A DNA stretch of 64,000 nucleotides from Symbiodinium kawagutii (lineage: Eukaryota; Sar; Dinophyceae; Suessiales; Symbiodiniaceae): contig VSDK01011271.1 of the NCBI GenBank assembly GCA_009767595.1, positions 363,661 through 427,660 on the forward strand. The letters run 5' to 3'. How positions within the stretch are numbered: the first letter of the stretch is position 1; every line of letters starts with the position of its first letter. A program made the position numbers and the translations under genes. Below, piece after piece: positions 63,083 through 64,000 of this stretch. The notes beneath the pieces are model-generated. The model was not told where the DNA came from. It ran no database searches and worked only from the letters and a program-made list of their open reading frames with translations.

Positions 63083-63431
63083 GTATCAGAAATGTATAGA
63101 CGGGCATTTATCATCCCTATATCATCCTGAATTGTCCTTTAGTCCGTATCATCGTTTATCATCCTGGTTCATCCTTGCACATGCACTTCGTATAGTGTGT
63201 TCTCTGATCGTGTTGGTGCTCATTCGTTGGAAATACACACGGCAGCAACTGAAAGCAAAGACCATGCGGCGCCTTGGAGGCTTGCCAACAGGGCCACTTT
63301 GGCGCACCTTCGCAAGTACGCGCGCGAGTCTGACACAATTCCTGAAATCTGAATTCCCTAACATAGAGGGTGACTTGATTGGAATTGATGATTTTGATGA
63401 GAATATGATGTGGTTTCCAAGCAGGTTCTGA
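63083..63431 (+). CDS. Exon of a membrane protein
   Basis: Begins at the AG of the family C element. Reads SLYHPELSFSPYHRLSSWFI, then a hydrophobic helix (ILAHALRIVCSLIVLVLIRW), then a basic loop (KYTRQQLKAKTMRRLGGLP) and an acidic end (EGDLIGIDDFDENMMWFPSR) before TGA. One transmembrane segment with a basic side, probably cytosolic. No family recognised. Length of frame and composition make it a strong coding call. Confidence 0.72.
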
Positions 63432-63602
63432 AGTCTGCTTTTGCGCATGCCAAGATCAAATGAGAAAGCATACATACCCTAAAGCACACAGCAGCACCTC
63501 GGTGCAAAGGAATGTTGCTGGGATGACATGGGATTGACCCATGTTGACTGGTGACCCCCAAAGTAAGGTGACCCCTACCGAGCCCTACTCCCCCACTGAA
63601 TT

Positions 63603-63842
63603 ATGCTTTCTTCATCTTCCTTCAAGTTATCTTTCCTATTCTTTCCTAATTGCATTGCGAGTGTCGGTGAAACTACGGCTACCTCGTCTACCTCGTTTCA
63701 AAACACCCATGCTTCGACCGAAAACCTAGCTGCAGCTGTTCAGTGGCCAAGACAGGTTCTGAAGGGTGGTCGGAAAGCAAGAGCGAGGATAACAACTGAT
63801 GGTCTTGTGATGTATTGTGGCAACTCGTGTATATTTTTGTGA
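63603..63842 (+). CDS. Candidate exon, Ser/Thr/Ala-rich
   Basis: Reads ASVGETTATSSTSFQNTHAS, TENLAAAVQWPRQVLKGGRK and ARITTDGLVMYCGNS to TGA. It could be the next exon of the membrane-protein gene. The minus strand is also open here. Confidence 0.45.
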   Translation: MLSSSSFKLSFLFFPNCIASVGETTATSSTSFQNTHASTENLAAAVQWPRQVLKGGRKARARITTDGLVMYCGNSCIFL

Positions 63843-64000
63843 CCTGGATTCTCTCGGCGCAAACTGGTGACAATGGAAAGGCTTCGCAGTACGCACCTCG
63901 AATTGAATTTATGGGACTTGACCCTGCAGAATTGCACGCCTGAGGACGGGGAAGTTGAGGTGATCTGTGGACCACGGTCGTGGCGTAATGGAACTTGATT

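Overview
The window is eukaryotic nuclear DNA, most like a large, gene-sparse protist genome. A dinoflagellate-type alga is the best guess, but no sequence here proves it. The evidence is short GC-rich exons separated by AT-rich introns; donors mostly GTGAGT/GTAAGT-like with some apparent GC donors; abundant microsatellites; an assembly gap (10 N at 28729-28738); and no bacterial operons, ribosome binding sites or long intact genes. I found no rRNA, tRNA or CRISPR. A search by eye for the dinoflagellate spliced-leader sequence was negative.

Coding evidence is a scatter of exons 60-650 bp long. Strands appear to run in blocks: minus 3-15 kb; tentatively plus 15.5-24.6 kb; minus 25-28 kb; plus or mixed 28-34 kb; minus 34.6-38.3 kb; minus for most of 40-56 kb (the densest part, probably several genes); plus 57-60.5 kb; minus 60.5-61.2 kb; plus 62.8-64 kb. 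Only one gene is recognised with some confidence: a SEM1/DSS1-like 26S proteasome subunit at 60550-61173, from its DEFEEF and W-x-x-D-W-D-D acidic motifs. The other exons show good acceptors, donors, reading-frame continuity and third-position GC, but no family I can name. Joins between exons are inferred and mostly untested.

The most interesting content is a set of short inverted-repeat elements, about 36-190 bp, spread through the window. Three families (A, B, C) have terminal inverted repeats. In families B and C the repeats themselves carry the intron boundaries (GC or GT donor at one end, AG acceptor at the other), and several convincing exons start or stop exactly at the element edge. 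Family A shows 7-bp flanking target-site duplications. Two mini-families (D, about 36-44 bp; E, about 50 bp with a G/C run) look like complete minimal introns. Together they look like intron-generating mobile elements (introners). A second, less certain signal is recurring in-frame TGA codons inside otherwise open, coding-looking exons.

The rest is simple-sequence DNA (GATA, TATC, CA/TA, CT, GA, ACT/CCA repeats), several minisatellites and AT-rich stretches where I see no gene.
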